A stretch of 64,000 nt of DNA from JAUREX01 sp964472135. Its GTDB lineage: Bacteria > Pseudomonadota > Alphaproteobacteria > Rhodobacterales > Rhodobacteraceae. Of the stretch, positions 14,640 through 23,497 are shown in pieces. The position numbers were made by a program, and so were the translations under genes. The notes under the pieces were generated by a model. That model was not told the DNA's origin. It was given only the letters and a program-made list of their open reading frames with translations, and searched no databases. Position 1 is the stretch's first letter; each line of letters starts with the position of its first letter. Location: contig CAYYJB010000001.1 in NCBI GenBank assembly GCA_964472135.1, forward strand, positions 69,692 through 133,691, written 5' to 3'.

Positions 14640-17039
14640 TCAGGCGTCTCCCGCACCGCCCTCCGCACTTCCTCGCGCGGCCGCGATCGCCCGCAGGACC
14701 CGCGCAGGCGTCATCGGCATCTGTGCCAGATGCGCGCCGAGCGGGCGCAGCGCATCGTTCACGGCGTTCAGCACCGCCGCCGGCGCCCCTGCCGTCCCGG
14801 CCTCGCCCGCCCCCTTGGCACCAAGCGCCGAGCTGCGCGTCGGCGTGACGACATGCGCGATGTGGATGTCGGGCATCTCGGCCGCCATGGGCACGAGATA
14901 GTCGGCCAGGCTCGCGTTCAGAAGCTGCCCGGCCTCGTCATAGAGGCATTCCTCAAAGAGGGCGGCGCCGATCCCCTGCACGACCCCGCCCCGGATCTGT
15001 TCGTCGACCAGAAGCGGGTTGAGGATCGTGCCCACATCCTCGACCACCCAGACATCAAGCAGGCGGATGAACCCCGTCTCGGCATCGACTTCGACATGGG
15101 CCGCCATCGCGCCATTCGAATAGACGAAGGGCTGGTCGGTGACGCGATAGTGCCGTGTCGCCACGAGTTCGGGCGCAAGCCCCGGCGGCAATTCGTTGCC
15201 CCGGTAATAGACCATCCGCGCCAGATCCTGCAGCGACAGGCGCGCCGCCCCGGTCGCGTCGGCGACATGGCCATCGCGCAGCGCGAGGCGCTCGGGCGGG
15301 GTTTGCAGGATCGTGCCCGCGACCTCCAGGATCTGCCCGGCCAAGGCGCGCGCGGCCTGCAGCACCGCCTCGCCCCCGATCCCCGCCCCGCGCGAAGCCC
15401 ATGTCCCGCCGCCGTGGGGGGCGGTCATCGTGTCGCCCGTGCTGACGGCGATGCGCCCTGCAGGCACCGAGAGCACCTCGGCCGCGATCTGCGCCAGCAC
15501 CGTGTCGGTGCCCTGTCCCTGCTCGGTGACCGAGGCCGCAAGGTGGATGTCGCCGCCGGGATTGAGCCGCACCGTCGCGCCGTCCTGCGCCGCGATGGGC
15601 GCCCCGCCGACGCCATAGAACATCGGCGACGGGTTCGTGATCTCGACCATCATCGCAAGGCCCACGCCGCGCAGGACGCCGCGCGCGCGCGCCTCGGCCT
15701 GCTCGGCCCTCAGCCGGTCATAGCCCATCAGCCGGCGCAACTCCGCAAGGCAGCGCTCGTGGCTGAGGTCGGCAAAGCGCAGGCCCTGCGGCGAGGTTGC
15801 CGGATAGCTGTCGTCGCGCCGGATGTTGAGGGCACGCAGCACCGCCGGGTCGCGCCCCGTCCGTGCCGCAAGATCGTCGATCAGCGCCTCCATCACCGCC
15901 ATCGCGACGGGGTGGCCCACGGCCCGATACTGGCACATCGGCGCCTTGTTGAGGAACGCGATCCTGAGCCGCGCGCGATAGGCGGGCAGATCGTAGGGCG
16001 CGCCGATCAGGTTCACGACCTGGTTGCCCTCGATCCCCGAGGATCGCGGATAGACCGAATAGGGGCCGATCCCGGTCAGATCGTCGATCTCGACCGCGGT
16101 CAGGCGGCCGTCCGCGTCGACTGCGGCGCGCGCGCGCAGGGTGTGGGCGCGCGCGTGGATGTCCGAGGCGAAGCTCTCGAAGCGGTCGGCCACGAACTTG
16201 ACCGGACGGCCCAGCCGGCGCGCGGCGACCGCGCAGGCGATCTCGTCGCCATAGGTGTGGATCTTGATCCCGAAGGATCCGCCCACATCCTCGGAGATGA
16301 CCCGCACCTGCTCTTCGTTCAGGCCGAGGTGGCGGGCAAGGACGGCCTGCATCATGTGCGGCACCTGCCCCGAATAGTGCAGGGTCAGCCGGCCGTCGCC
16401 CGCGTCCCAGTCATAGAGGCAACTGCGCGGTTCGAGCGTGACGCCCGTGTGGCGGGCGAAATCGAAGTGCCGCTCGGCCACGGCGGCGGCCGTGGCGAAG
16501 GCGCCATCGACATCGCCGACCTCGATCCGCCGCTCGAGGCAGAGGTTCGAGCCGAGCGCGGGATGGATCGCCGCCGCCCCGGGCGCAAGCGCCGCCTCGG
16601 GGTCCGTGACGGGGTCGAGCGGGTCGAGATCGGCCTCGATCAGGGCGACGGCGTCCTCGGCCTCGGCGCGGCTGCGGGCAAGCACGATGGCGAGCGGCTC
16701 ACCCTGCCAATGCGTCGTGCCATGCGCGAGCGCGGGCTGCGGCGCCGAGCGCATCCCCGCAAGGTGGGTGAGGACCCCCACGAAGGGCGCGACCTCTGCC
16801 GCGATCTCGGCCCCGTCCCATACCGCCACCACGCCCGCCGCCGCCCGTGCCGCCGCAAGGTCGATGCCGCGGATGCGCGCATGTGCGTAGGGTGAGCGCA
16901 GAAAGGCCGCATGCACCATCCGCGGGGGCGTGCGATCATCGACAAAGCGCCCGCGTCCGATCAGCAACCGCCGCGCGTTGGGCCGCGCCAGCGCGGCCCC
17001 GATCCCGCCCGCCGGCCTGTCGAACCGCCCCAGCGTCAT
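14640..17039 (-). CDS. Molybdenum hydroxylase large subunit (CoxL/XdhB-like)
   Basis: Molybdopterin-binding subunit of 799 aa of a cytoplasmic three-subunit hydroxylase. The start ATG at 17039 overlaps the 2Fe-2S gene by 4 bases. The catalytic glutamate motif GAKGAGEAG lies near the C-terminus, and GGSFGIK occurs mid-protein. Where CO dehydrogenase has AYRCSFR this protein has QYRAVGHP, so it is not a CO dehydrogenase. Related enzymes hydroxylate aromatic N-heterocycles, aldehydes or purines. No cofactor maturation gene (xdhC-like) is nearby. Confidence 0.88.
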   Translation of the reverse strand: MTLGRFDRPAGGIGAALARPNARRLLIGRGRFVDDRTPPRMVHAAFLRSPYAHARIRGIDLAAARAAAGVVAVWDGAEIAAEVAPFVGVLTHLAGMRSAPQPALAHGTTHWQGEPLAIVLARSRAEAEDAVALIEADLDPLDPVTDPEAALAPGAAAIHPALGSNLCLERRIEVGDVDGAFATAAAVAERHFDFARHTGVTLEPRSCLYDWDAGDGRLTLHYSGQVPHMMQAVLARHLGLNEEQVRVISEDVGGSFGIKIHTYGDEIACAVAARRLGRPVKFVADRFESFASDIHARAHTLRARAAVDADGRLTAVEIDDLTGIGPYSVYPRSSGIEGNQVVNLIGAPYDLPAYRARLRIAFLNKAPMCQYRAVGHPVAMAVMEALIDDLAARTGRDPAVLRALNIRRDDSYPATSPQGLRFADLSHERCLAELRRLMGYDRLRAEQAEARARGVLRGVGLAMMVEITNPSPMFYGVGGAPIAAQDGATVRLNPGGDIHLAASVTEQGQGTDTVLAQIAAEVLSVPAGRIAVSTGDTMTAPHGGGTWASRGAGIGGEAVLQAARALAGQILEVAGTILQTPPERLALRDGHVADATGAARLSLQDLARMVYYRGNELPPGLAPELVATRHYRVTDQPFVYSNGAMAAHVEVDAETGFIRLLDVWVVEDVGTILNPLLVDEQIRGGVVQGIGAALFEECLYDEAGQLLNASLADYLVPMAAEMPDIHIAHVVTPTRSSALGAKGAGEAGTAGAPAAVLNAVNDALRPLGAHLAQMPMTPARVLRAIAAARGSAEGGAGDA

Positions 17040-17509
17040 GGCGCGCCCCCTCGGGCGGTGCCCGCCACCTCGGCCACGGCATCGACGATTGCCTGATAGC
17101 CCGTGCAGCGGCAATAATTGCCCGACAGCCAGTCGCGGATGGCCGCGCGGTCGGGTCCGCCCCCGAGGGCGATCCATTCCGCCGCCGTCAGCAGCATCCC
17201 CGGCGTGCAAAACCCGCATTGGAGCGCGTTGCGCCGGTGAAAGGCATCCTGCAGGGCGGCGATTTCGCCCGTGGCCGAGACGCCCTCGATCGTCTCGACG
17301 CGCGCCCCCTCGGCCTGCACCGCGAGCGTCAGGCAGGCGCGCACGATGGCGCCGTTCAGGCGCACCGTGCAGGCCCCGCACACCCCGTGCTCGCAGCCCA
17401 CATGCGTCCCCGTCAGGCCGAGGGTCTGGCGCAGGAAATCCGCCAGATGCTGCCGCGGTTCCACATCGGCCGTCACCGCCTCGCCGTTGACGATCAGCGA
17501 AACCCTCAT
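17036..17509 (-). CDS. 2Fe-2S subunit of molybdenum hydroxylase (CoxS-like)
   Basis: Electron-transfer subunit of 157 aa with two iron-sulfur clusters. The plant-ferredoxin-type cluster uses C39, C44, C47 and C59. The all-helical C-terminal cluster uses C98, C101, C133 and C135 (CGFC and CRC motifs). Both cysteine sets are complete. Starts at the ATG at 17509 and overlaps both operon neighbours by 4 bases. It carries electrons from the molybdenum site to the FAD subunit. Confidence 0.92.
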   Translation of the reverse strand: MRVSLIVNGEAVTADVEPRQHLADFLRQTLGLTGTHVGCEHGVCGACTVRLNGAIVRACLTLAVQAEGARVETIEGVSATGEIAALQDAFHRRNALQCGFCTPGMLLTAAEWIALGGGPDRAAIRDWLSGNYCRCTGYQAIVDAVAEVAGTARGGAP

Positions 17510-18345
17510 TCCGTCAATCCCGCCTGAACGAGCGCGCGCCGCAGCACCACGCGCGCGATCTGCGCGCGCGTGGCGGCGTCGGTCGCGTGATCCGAGGCCA
17601 CCTCGATGCCGGCAAGGGCCGTGTGGGCGATTTCGGCCGCCGTCGCCCCCGTGGCAAGGGCCGCTTCGGCCGCGCCGTCGCGCCGCGGCCCGTCGCCCAC
17701 GCCGAACCACACGATGCGCGGCGCCGCCGCCCAGCACACCGCGACCCCGGCCAGCGCGTAATCGCCCCGGCGGCGGGCCAACTCGCCGAAGGCCCAGCGG
17801 GCCGCGGGCGCGGCAATCGGCACCTCGATGTGGGTCAGCAATTCGTCCTCGGCGCGCAGCGTCTCGTAATAGCCACGAAAGAAGCCGTCCGCCTCGACCA
17901 CCCTCGCCCCTTTCGGCCCGAGCAGGTGCAGCCGCGCCCCGAGCGCCACCGCCACCGCCGGCATCTCGGCCGCGGGATCGGCATTGCAGATCGACCCGCC
18001 GATGGTGCCGCGGTTGCGGATCGCGGCATGGGCGACGAAGGTCGCGGCATGGGCCAGGATCGGCGCGTGCCGCGCGATGAGCGGATCGCGCTCTATCATC
18101 GCATGGGTCGTGAGCGCGCCGATCCGCAGCCACCCGCCGTCTTGCGTGACGCCCCGCAACGACGCGATCGGCCCGATGTCGATCAGGGTCGCGGGCTGGT
18201 CCAGCCGGAAGGCCAGCGCGGGCAGAAGGCTCTGGCCCCCGGCGATGAAGCGTGCCCCGCCCACTGCCTCCCGCGCCTCGGCAAGCAGCCGCACCGCCTC
18301 TGCCGCGTCGGTCGCGCGCAGATAGCTGAAGGGGGCGAATTTCAT
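17506..18345 (-). CDS. FAD subunit of molybdenum hydroxylase (CoxM-like)
   Basis: FAD-binding subunit of 279 aa, first gene of the operon. Typical motifs are AGGQSLLPALAFRL near residues 35-48 and NRGTIGGS near 111-118, which contact FAD in CoxM and xanthine dehydrogenases. It starts at the ATG at 18345. The order M-S-L with 4-base overlaps gives a fixed stoichiometry. The 126-base region to the divergent carboxymuconolactone decarboxylase gene should hold the promoters, but I could not recognise clear boxes. Confidence 0.9.
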   Translation of the reverse strand: MKFAPFSYLRATDAAEAVRLLAEAREAVGGARFIAGGQSLLPALAFRLDQPATLIDIGPIASLRGVTQDGGWLRIGALTTHAMIERDPLIARHAPILAHAATFVAHAAIRNRGTIGGSICNADPAAEMPAVAVALGARLHLLGPKGARVVEADGFFRGYYETLRAEDELLTHIEVPIAAPAARWAFGELARRRGDYALAGVAVCWAAAPRIVWFGVGDGPRRDGAAEAALATGATAAEIAHTALAGIEVASDHATDAATRAQIARVVLRRALVQAGLTE

Positions 18346-18471
18346 GACGCGGGCCTTTGCATGCGCGCAACCTTCTGCACCCGCGCGAAAAACGCAAGCC
18401 GTCCGTGGCATTGCCCAGCCGCGCGATCCGCGCGATACCGCGCGCGTACTCACCCCGCGAGAGGAACCGCC

Positions 18472-19038
18472 ATGACAGATGCTGCCGCCCGCCCCCCCTA
18501 TATCCCGCTCGCGCAGATGACGCCCGAGCAGCGCGCCGCGCATGACGCCATCGTGGCAGGGCCGCGCGGGTCGGTGCCGGGGCCCCTGCGCGTCTGGCTC
18601 GTCAACCCGCCCCTGGCCGAGGCCGCGCAGCGCCTCGGGGCCTATTGCCGCTATGGATCGCACCTGCCGCCGCGCCTGTCGGAGCTCGCGATCCTCATCA
18701 CCGGGGCCTTCTGGCGCTCGGGCTACGAATGGGTCGAGCATCTGCCGATCGCGCTGCGCGCGGGCGTCGATCCCGCTGTGGCCGAGGCAATCCGTACCGG
18801 CGCCACGCCCGTCTTCGCCGCCGAGGACGAGGCCGCGCTCCATGCCTTCGCGCAGGAATTGCTGCGCACCCGACGCGTGTCGGACGCCACCTATGCCGGC
18901 GCGGTCCGGGCACTCGGGCGAGAGGGGGTCGTCGATCTGGTGGGCATCCTCGGCTATTACACGCTCATCTCTCTCACGATCAACGCCTTCGAGGTGCCGC
19001 TTCAGGATGGCGCGTCCGAGCCCTTCCCCGAGGGCTGA
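18472..19038 (+). CDS. Carboxymuconolactone decarboxylase family protein
   Basis: AhpD/CMD-like protein of 188 aa. The helical core holds RLSELAILITGAFWRSGYEW and an EHLPIALRAGV stretch typical of the family. The C-x-x-C redox pair of AhpD peroxidases is absent at the equivalent site, which favours the decarboxylase-like or unassigned branch. The ATG at 18472 follows GAGAGGAA. It is divergent from the molybdenum hydroxylase operon, suggesting a linked role in aromatic breakdown. Confidence 0.85.
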   Translation: MTDAAARPPYIPLAQMTPEQRAAHDAIVAGPRGSVPGPLRVWLVNPPLAEAAQRLGAYCRYGSHLPPRLSELAILITGAFWRSGYEWVEHLPIALRAGVDPAVAEAIRTGATPVFAAEDEAALHAFAQELLRTRRVSDATYAGAVRALGREGVVDLVGILGYYTLISLTINAFEVPLQDGASEPFPEG

Positions 19039-19128
19039 ACCGCGCCCGGCTGCTGACTTCCGCGACTGCGCCGCTATCATCCTGATGCCGATTCGCCGTC
19101 TTGGTCGTCAAATGCGGGAGCCGCCGAA

Positions 19129-20775
19129 ATGAAATTGCGACCGTTGCCCGGCCAAGGGCGCCGCGACGCCGCCCGGCCGCGCGGCCTGCCGGCGATGGCG
19201 GCGCTTCTGCCGCTCGCGGCCTGCGGCGGCGCCGCGACCCCGGGCCGCGACGGCAGCGCGCCCGCGACCTCGGGCCTGCCCGCAGGCTACGCGCCTCCGC
19301 CCTCGGCCTATGTTCCACCGGCGTCGGCCGATCCGGACGCGTTTCTTCTGCTGCCCGAATACATCAATCCCTACTGGGTGCAGGCGCTCGGCAACGCCGA
19401 TCACGACTGGCTTTCGGAGTTCTACGATTCCTTCGACGACGTCGTGGCCTTCACCTTTCCGCAGACGATGCCCGATTATCTTGCCGGAGACGACACCGTT
19501 GGATGGGCGCCCGCCTCGTCGGCCGTGCGGGCGGCGTTCCGGGCCGTCGTTGCAGACCTCGGACAGATGTTCGATGTCACCTTCACCGAAACAGATGACC
19601 CGAACGGTTTCAATGTCATCGCGATATCTCAGAACGATCAGGAAGGGCTTGCGGGCTATGCCTATTTCCCGCTCCCGGGCCTTTACATCGGATCGGACAT
19701 CCTGATTTCGAACGAGATGGACGCCCCCGCCCGCAGCGGACCGACCACCAACGACGATTACGAGGTACTCATCCACGAACTCGGTCACGCGCTCGGCCTC
19801 AAGCATCCGTTCGAGGCCGACGGCGAGGCATCGGTCATCCTGCCCGAGGCCGAGGACAACACGCGCTGGACGGCGATGACCTACACTCTGGAGCCCGGCT
19901 ATTACGACGGGGGGTTCAGGGATCTCGACCTCATGGCGCTTGCAGGGATCTTCGGCGTCAATCCGGGCTGGCGGGCGGGCGACGACACCTATGCCTTTTC
20001 CGCGGGTGGGGGTGTCTTCGTGCTGGACGGTGGAGGGGTCGACACGATCAGCGCCGCGGGCCGGTCGGAGAGCGCGATGATCGACCTGCGGCCCGGCATG
20101 CACAGCCATCTTGGCCCCCGCGCCGACCTCATCACGGCGCCATGGCAGTTGACCGTCTCGGCCGGAAGCGGGATCGAGAACGCGACAGGTGGCGCGGGCG
20201 ACGACCATCTGGTGGGCAACGCGCTTGCGAACCTCCTGATGGGCGGCGAGGGACGCGACCAGATCTTCGCGGGCGAAGGCGCCGATCGGGTCCGGGGCGG
20301 TCGGGGTGACGATGTGATCGATCTCTCGGAAGCCGCGCCCGGCGCGGACACGGTCGTGTTCGAGACCGATCCGGCGACGAACGGGGCAGATACGATCCAT
20401 GGCTTCGTGCTGGGGCAGGGGGGCGACGTGGTCGAATTCGTGCCGCTTGCGGGTGCGGAGCTGCTTGCGGTCGTGGCGGCGGCGCGCGTTCCGGCCGCGA
20501 ATGTGGGGGGCATGATCCTGCGTCTGGTTGACGATGGCCTCGTCAACGCCGATGCGCTGCGGGATGCGCTGTCAACGGGCGGCGATTTCGCCGCGTTGCA
20601 CATCACCGAGGGGGCCGAGGCGCTGGTGCTGACCGCCCGCTCGCAGCAGACGGGCGCCGATCAGCATCTCTTTCACGTTGCCGCGACGGGTGCGGCGCTG
20701 ATCGTCAGCGCGATGGCGACGTTTTCGGGCAACGCACTCGATATCGACGCCTGGCACGGGACAAATTTCGCCTGA
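19129..20775 (+). CDS. RTX-type zinc metalloprotease with lipoprotein signal
   Basis: Protein of 548 aa. Residues 1-32 form a lipoprotein signal: a basic, Arg-rich start, a short hydrophobic run, and lipobox LAAC with the cysteine at 32. A Pro- and Ala-rich linker follows. The metzincin site HELGHALGLKHP begins at residue 216 (HExxHxxGxxH), with MTYT as the Met-turn. About residues 350-390 carry glycine-aspartate RTX nonapeptides (GGAGDDHLV, GGEGRDQIF, GGRGDDVID) that bind calcium. The C-terminal ~160 residues are of the serralysin M10 type. Such proteases normally leave by type I secretion without a signal peptide; no secretion genes are adjacent. Confidence 0.85.
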   Translation: MKLRPLPGQGRRDAARPRGLPAMAALLPLAACGGAATPGRDGSAPATSGLPAGYAPPPSAYVPPASADPDAFLLLPEYINPYWVQALGNADHDWLSEFYDSFDDVVAFTFPQTMPDYLAGDDTVGWAPASSAVRAAFRAVVADLGQMFDVTFTETDDPNGFNVIAISQNDQEGLAGYAYFPLPGLYIGSDILISNEMDAPARSGPTTNDDYEVLIHELGHALGLKHPFEADGEASVILPEAEDNTRWTAMTYTLEPGYYDGGFRDLDLMALAGIFGVNPGWRAGDDTYAFSAGGGVFVLDGGGVDTISAAGRSESAMIDLRPGMHSHLGPRADLITAPWQLTVSAGSGIENATGGAGDDHLVGNALANLLMGGEGRDQIFAGEGADRVRGGRGDDVIDLSEAAPGADTVVFETDPATNGADTIHGFVLGQGGDVVEFVPLAGAELLAVVAAARVPAANVGGMILRLVDDGLVNADALRDALSTGGDFAALHITEGAEALVLTARSQQTGADQHLFHVAATGAALIVSAMATFSGNALDIDAWHGTNFA

Positions 20776-20787
20776 GCGATCAGCCCC

Positions 20788-21669
20788 TCAGATCAGCACC
20801 GCGATCAGCACCGGCAGGGTCGCGAGCGCGATCAGCGTCGAGGCGATGACAAGGCCGGCGACCACATCGGCGTCGGCGCCGAACTTCTGCGCGAGCAGGT
20901 AGGACGTCACCGCGACCGGCATCGCGATCTGGAGCACGAGCACCGCCGAGGCGACCGCGCCAAGGCCGAAAAGCCGCGCCACCCCGACCCCGATCACGAG
21001 GCAGATGACAAGCCGCGCCGCCGAGAGGGCTGCCGCCGGGCCGAACTGTCGCGTCCCGAGCCGCGCCATCGCGACCCCGAGCGTGAAGAGCATCAGCGGG
21101 ATCGCCGGCTGCCCTACGAGGTCGAGCGTGTTCTCGATCCACGCGGGCGGTCGCCAGCCGAGCACCAGCGCCGCCATGCCGCCGATGCTTGCCCAAAGCA
21201 CCGGCTCGCGCAGGTGGCGCGTCGGATCTCTGCCGCCCGCCACCGCCCAGACGCCGACGGTGAAATTCAACAGGATCATCACCGCAAAGACGACGACCGC
21301 GAGGCCGAGCCCCTCCGTCCCGAAGGCAAAGAGCGCGAGCGGCAGCCCGAGGTTGCCGGTATTTCCGAAGACGAGCGGCGCGAGGTAGGTCGAGCGTTCG
21401 AGCCCCATCCAGCGCACCAGCGCCCAGATCACGCACCAGAGCGCCCCGTAGGCCGCGCCCGCTGCGAGCGCGATCTGCGAGAGCGCCTCGGGCGAGAGCG
21501 CGCTTTGCGTCAGCGCGACGAACACGAGCGCCGGCAGGCAGACGGACATCATCAGCCGGGTGATGAAGTCGACCGGAAACTCGAACCCCCGACGCGCCCA
21601 GACATAGCCCGACGCCGCGATCAGGACGACCGGCGCGGTAACCTCGAAGACCTGCGCCAACGCCTCCAT
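20788..21669 (-). CDS. AEC-family transporter (auxin efflux carrier-like)
   Basis: Integral membrane protein of 293 aa with about ten hydrophobic helices. The family pattern LVFGNTGNLGLPLALFAFG is near residues 97-115, with a second copy of the fold in the C-terminal half (LDLVGQPAIPLMLFTLGVA). Members export or exchange small carboxylates such as malate or malonate, but many are uncharacterised. I chose the ATG at 21669. It is convergent with the metalloprotease gene and divergent from the glycosyltransferase gene. Confidence 0.87.
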   Translation of the reverse strand: MEALAQVFEVTAPVVLIAASGYVWARRGFEFPVDFITRLMMSVCLPALVFVALTQSALSPEALSQIALAAGAAYGALWCVIWALVRWMGLERSTYLAPLVFGNTGNLGLPLALFAFGTEGLGLAVVVFAVMILLNFTVGVWAVAGGRDPTRHLREPVLWASIGGMAALVLGWRPPAWIENTLDLVGQPAIPLMLFTLGVAMARLGTRQFGPAAALSAARLVICLVIGVGVARLFGLGAVASAVLVLQIAMPVAVTSYLLAQKFGADADVVAGLVIASTLIALATLPVLIAVLI

Positions 21670-21802
21670 CCCGCCCCCTCGATGCCGCCCGACCGCCCAT
21701 AGGCCGCGCCGATCGGCCCCGCAAGGCCGCGCTGGGCGGTGGACCTCAACAACGCCAGAGGATAAGGCCGGGATCGTGGCCCGCCACTGGCAGGGGGGCC
21801 TG

Positions 21803-23497
21803 ATGGGGTCGATGAGGTTGATGGGGCTGAGGCGCTTCTGGGCGTGGATGGGGTGGGGCGCGCTTCTGCTCGGCCTCGCGCTCCTGTTGCTGCCGGGGCA
21901 GGCGAGCCTGCCCGTCATCGATCAGGACGAGGCGCGCTTCGTGCAGGCGAGCCGGCAGATGGTCGAGGATGGCGCGCTGGTCGACATCCGCTTTCAGGGC
22001 GAGCCGCGCTACAAGAAACCGGTCGGCATCTACTGGATCCAGGGCGTCGCGGCGCGTCTGGCCGGTTTCGGGGCAGAGGCGCCGCTGTGGGTCTGGCGCC
22101 TGCCGTCCCTGATCGCGGCCGCCGCGGCGATCGGCCTGACGGCCGCCCTCGGCGCGGCGCTGTTCGGCGCGCAGGCCGGTGCGGCGGGCGCGGCGCTCTT
22201 TGGTGCCGCCTTCGTCCTCTCGGGTGAGGCGCGCATTGCCAAGACGGATGCGGTGCTGCTCTCGCTCATCCTCGTGATGCTGCTGGTGCTGGCGCGGCTG
22301 GCGCGGCCGGGGCGCGGCTGGCAGGCCGGCGCGATGCAGACGGGCGTGCGCACGGGGGCCGCCCTGCCGGGGCGCTGGGCGCCCTGGGCCTTCTGGATGG
22401 CGTTCGGGGGGGCGGTTCTGGTCAAGGGGCCGATCGGGCCGCTCGCGGTCGGGCTGACGGCGCTCGGTCATGGCGCGCTCATGCGGGATTTCCGCTGGCT
22501 GCGCCCCCTTGGCGCGCCGCTGCCGATCGCGGCCGCCTTCCTCATGGTGCTGCCTTGGCTGGTCGGCATCACCATTGTCGGCGGCGTTGCATTCTGGCGC
22601 GAGGCGGTACTGGGCGATCTGCTCTCGAAGGTCGCGTCGGGGCAGGAGGGCAAGGGCGCCCCGCCCGGCACCCACCTGCTGCTCATGTGGTTCGCCTTCT
22701 GGCCGGGGGTGGCGCTGTTGCCGCTCGCCTGCGCCGGGCTATGGGCTCGGCGTGGCGAGGCGCAGGTGCGCTTTGCCGTGGCGGCGATCGTTCCCTTCTG
22801 GCTCCTGTTCGAGGCGGTGCCGACGAAACTGCTGCACTACACGCTGCCCGCATGGCCGGCGCTCGCGATCCTTGTTGCCGCGGGCCTTCTGGGGCGGCGG
22901 CAGGTGCCCGGGGTCGCGGCGCGGATCGGGGTGGCGCTGGCGGCGGCGAGCATGCCCGCGGTGGCGGTGGCCTTGGTGGCGTTCCAGTTGCGCTGGGGCA
23001 CACCGGCGGGGGCGATCGCGCTCGTGCTCGGCGCGGTTCTCGCGGCATTCGCGGGCGTGGCACTCGCGCTCGGGCTGCTCGGCCGCGGCCGCATGACCGG
23101 CGCGATCGCCGCGCTGGCGCTCGGCGGCGCGATCTTCAACGCGGGCTTCCTGTCAGGCGTCGCCCGCACCCCCTATCTCTGGCCGACCGAGGGCGCGGCC
23201 GGGCTTGCCGCCGCTGTGGCCGGGGCGCGCGGCTGCGGCCGGCCGTTCCTTGTGGGCTGGGGCTATTCCGAGCCGTCGGTCGTCTGGGTGGGCGGGCGCG
23301 ACACGCCGCTGATTGCCGCCGATGCAGCACTTCCCGCCGCTCTCGTCGCAGAACCCTGCGCGGTGGTGCTGCGCGACGTCGACCTCGTGCGCATCGAGGC
23401 CCCCGGCTGGCAGGTCGTCGGCCGCGTCGAGGGGTTGGCGATCGGGGCGGGACGGATCGCGCGGCTCGACCTCCTCCAGCCGGTCGCGCCACCATGA
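21803..23497 (+). CDS. Glycosyltransferase family 39 (ArnT/PMT-like)
   Basis: Membrane glycosyltransferase of 564 aa with roughly a dozen hydrophobic helices. The catalytic periplasmic loop carries DQDEARFVQASRQM with the acidic pair D42-E43, the hallmark of the ArnT/PMT fold that uses polyprenyl-phosphate sugars. RYKKPVGIYW and FLSG-type motifs also fit. The ATG at 21803 follows AGGGGGG; a GTG 27 bases upstream is possible. It is coupled to the PAP2 phosphatase by a 4-base overlap, so the pair may modify lipid A or an envelope glycan and recycle the lipid carrier. Confidence 0.87.
   Translation: MGSMRLMGLRRFWAWMGWGALLLGLALLLLPGQASLPVIDQDEARFVQASRQMVEDGALVDIRFQGEPRYKKPVGIYWIQGVAARLAGFGAEAPLWVWRLPSLIAAAAAIGLTAALGAALFGAQAGAAGAALFGAAFVLSGEARIAKTDAVLLSLILVMLLVLARLARPGRGWQAGAMQTGVRTGAALPGRWAPWAFWMAFGGAVLVKGPIGPLAVGLTALGHGALMRDFRWLRPLGAPLPIAAAFLMVLPWLVGITIVGGVAFWREAVLGDLLSKVASGQEGKGAPPGTHLLLMWFAFWPGVALLPLACAGLWARRGEAQVRFAVAAIVPFWLLFEAVPTKLLHYTLPAWPALAILVAAGLLGRRQVPGVAARIGVALAAASMPAVAVALVAFQLRWGTPAGAIALVLGAVLAAFAGVALALGLLGRGRMTGAIAALALGGAIFNAGFLSGVARTPYLWPTEGAAGLAAAVAGARGCGRPFLVGWGYSEPSVVWVGGRDTPLIAADAALPAALVAEPCAVVLRDVDLVRIEAPGWQVVGRVEGLAIGAGRIARLDLLQPVAPP

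Noticed and set aside
14640..18345. Aerobic CO dehydrogenase operon
   Set aside because: Gene order M-S-L fits, but the large subunit lacks the AYRCSFR loop of CO dehydrogenase, so CO oxidation was not assigned.
18415..18450. Repeated CGCGCGAT-like octamers in the cox/carboxymuconolactone decarboxylase divergent region
   Set aside because: The units are short and merge into a general CG-rich run; no symmetry or spacing points to a protein site.
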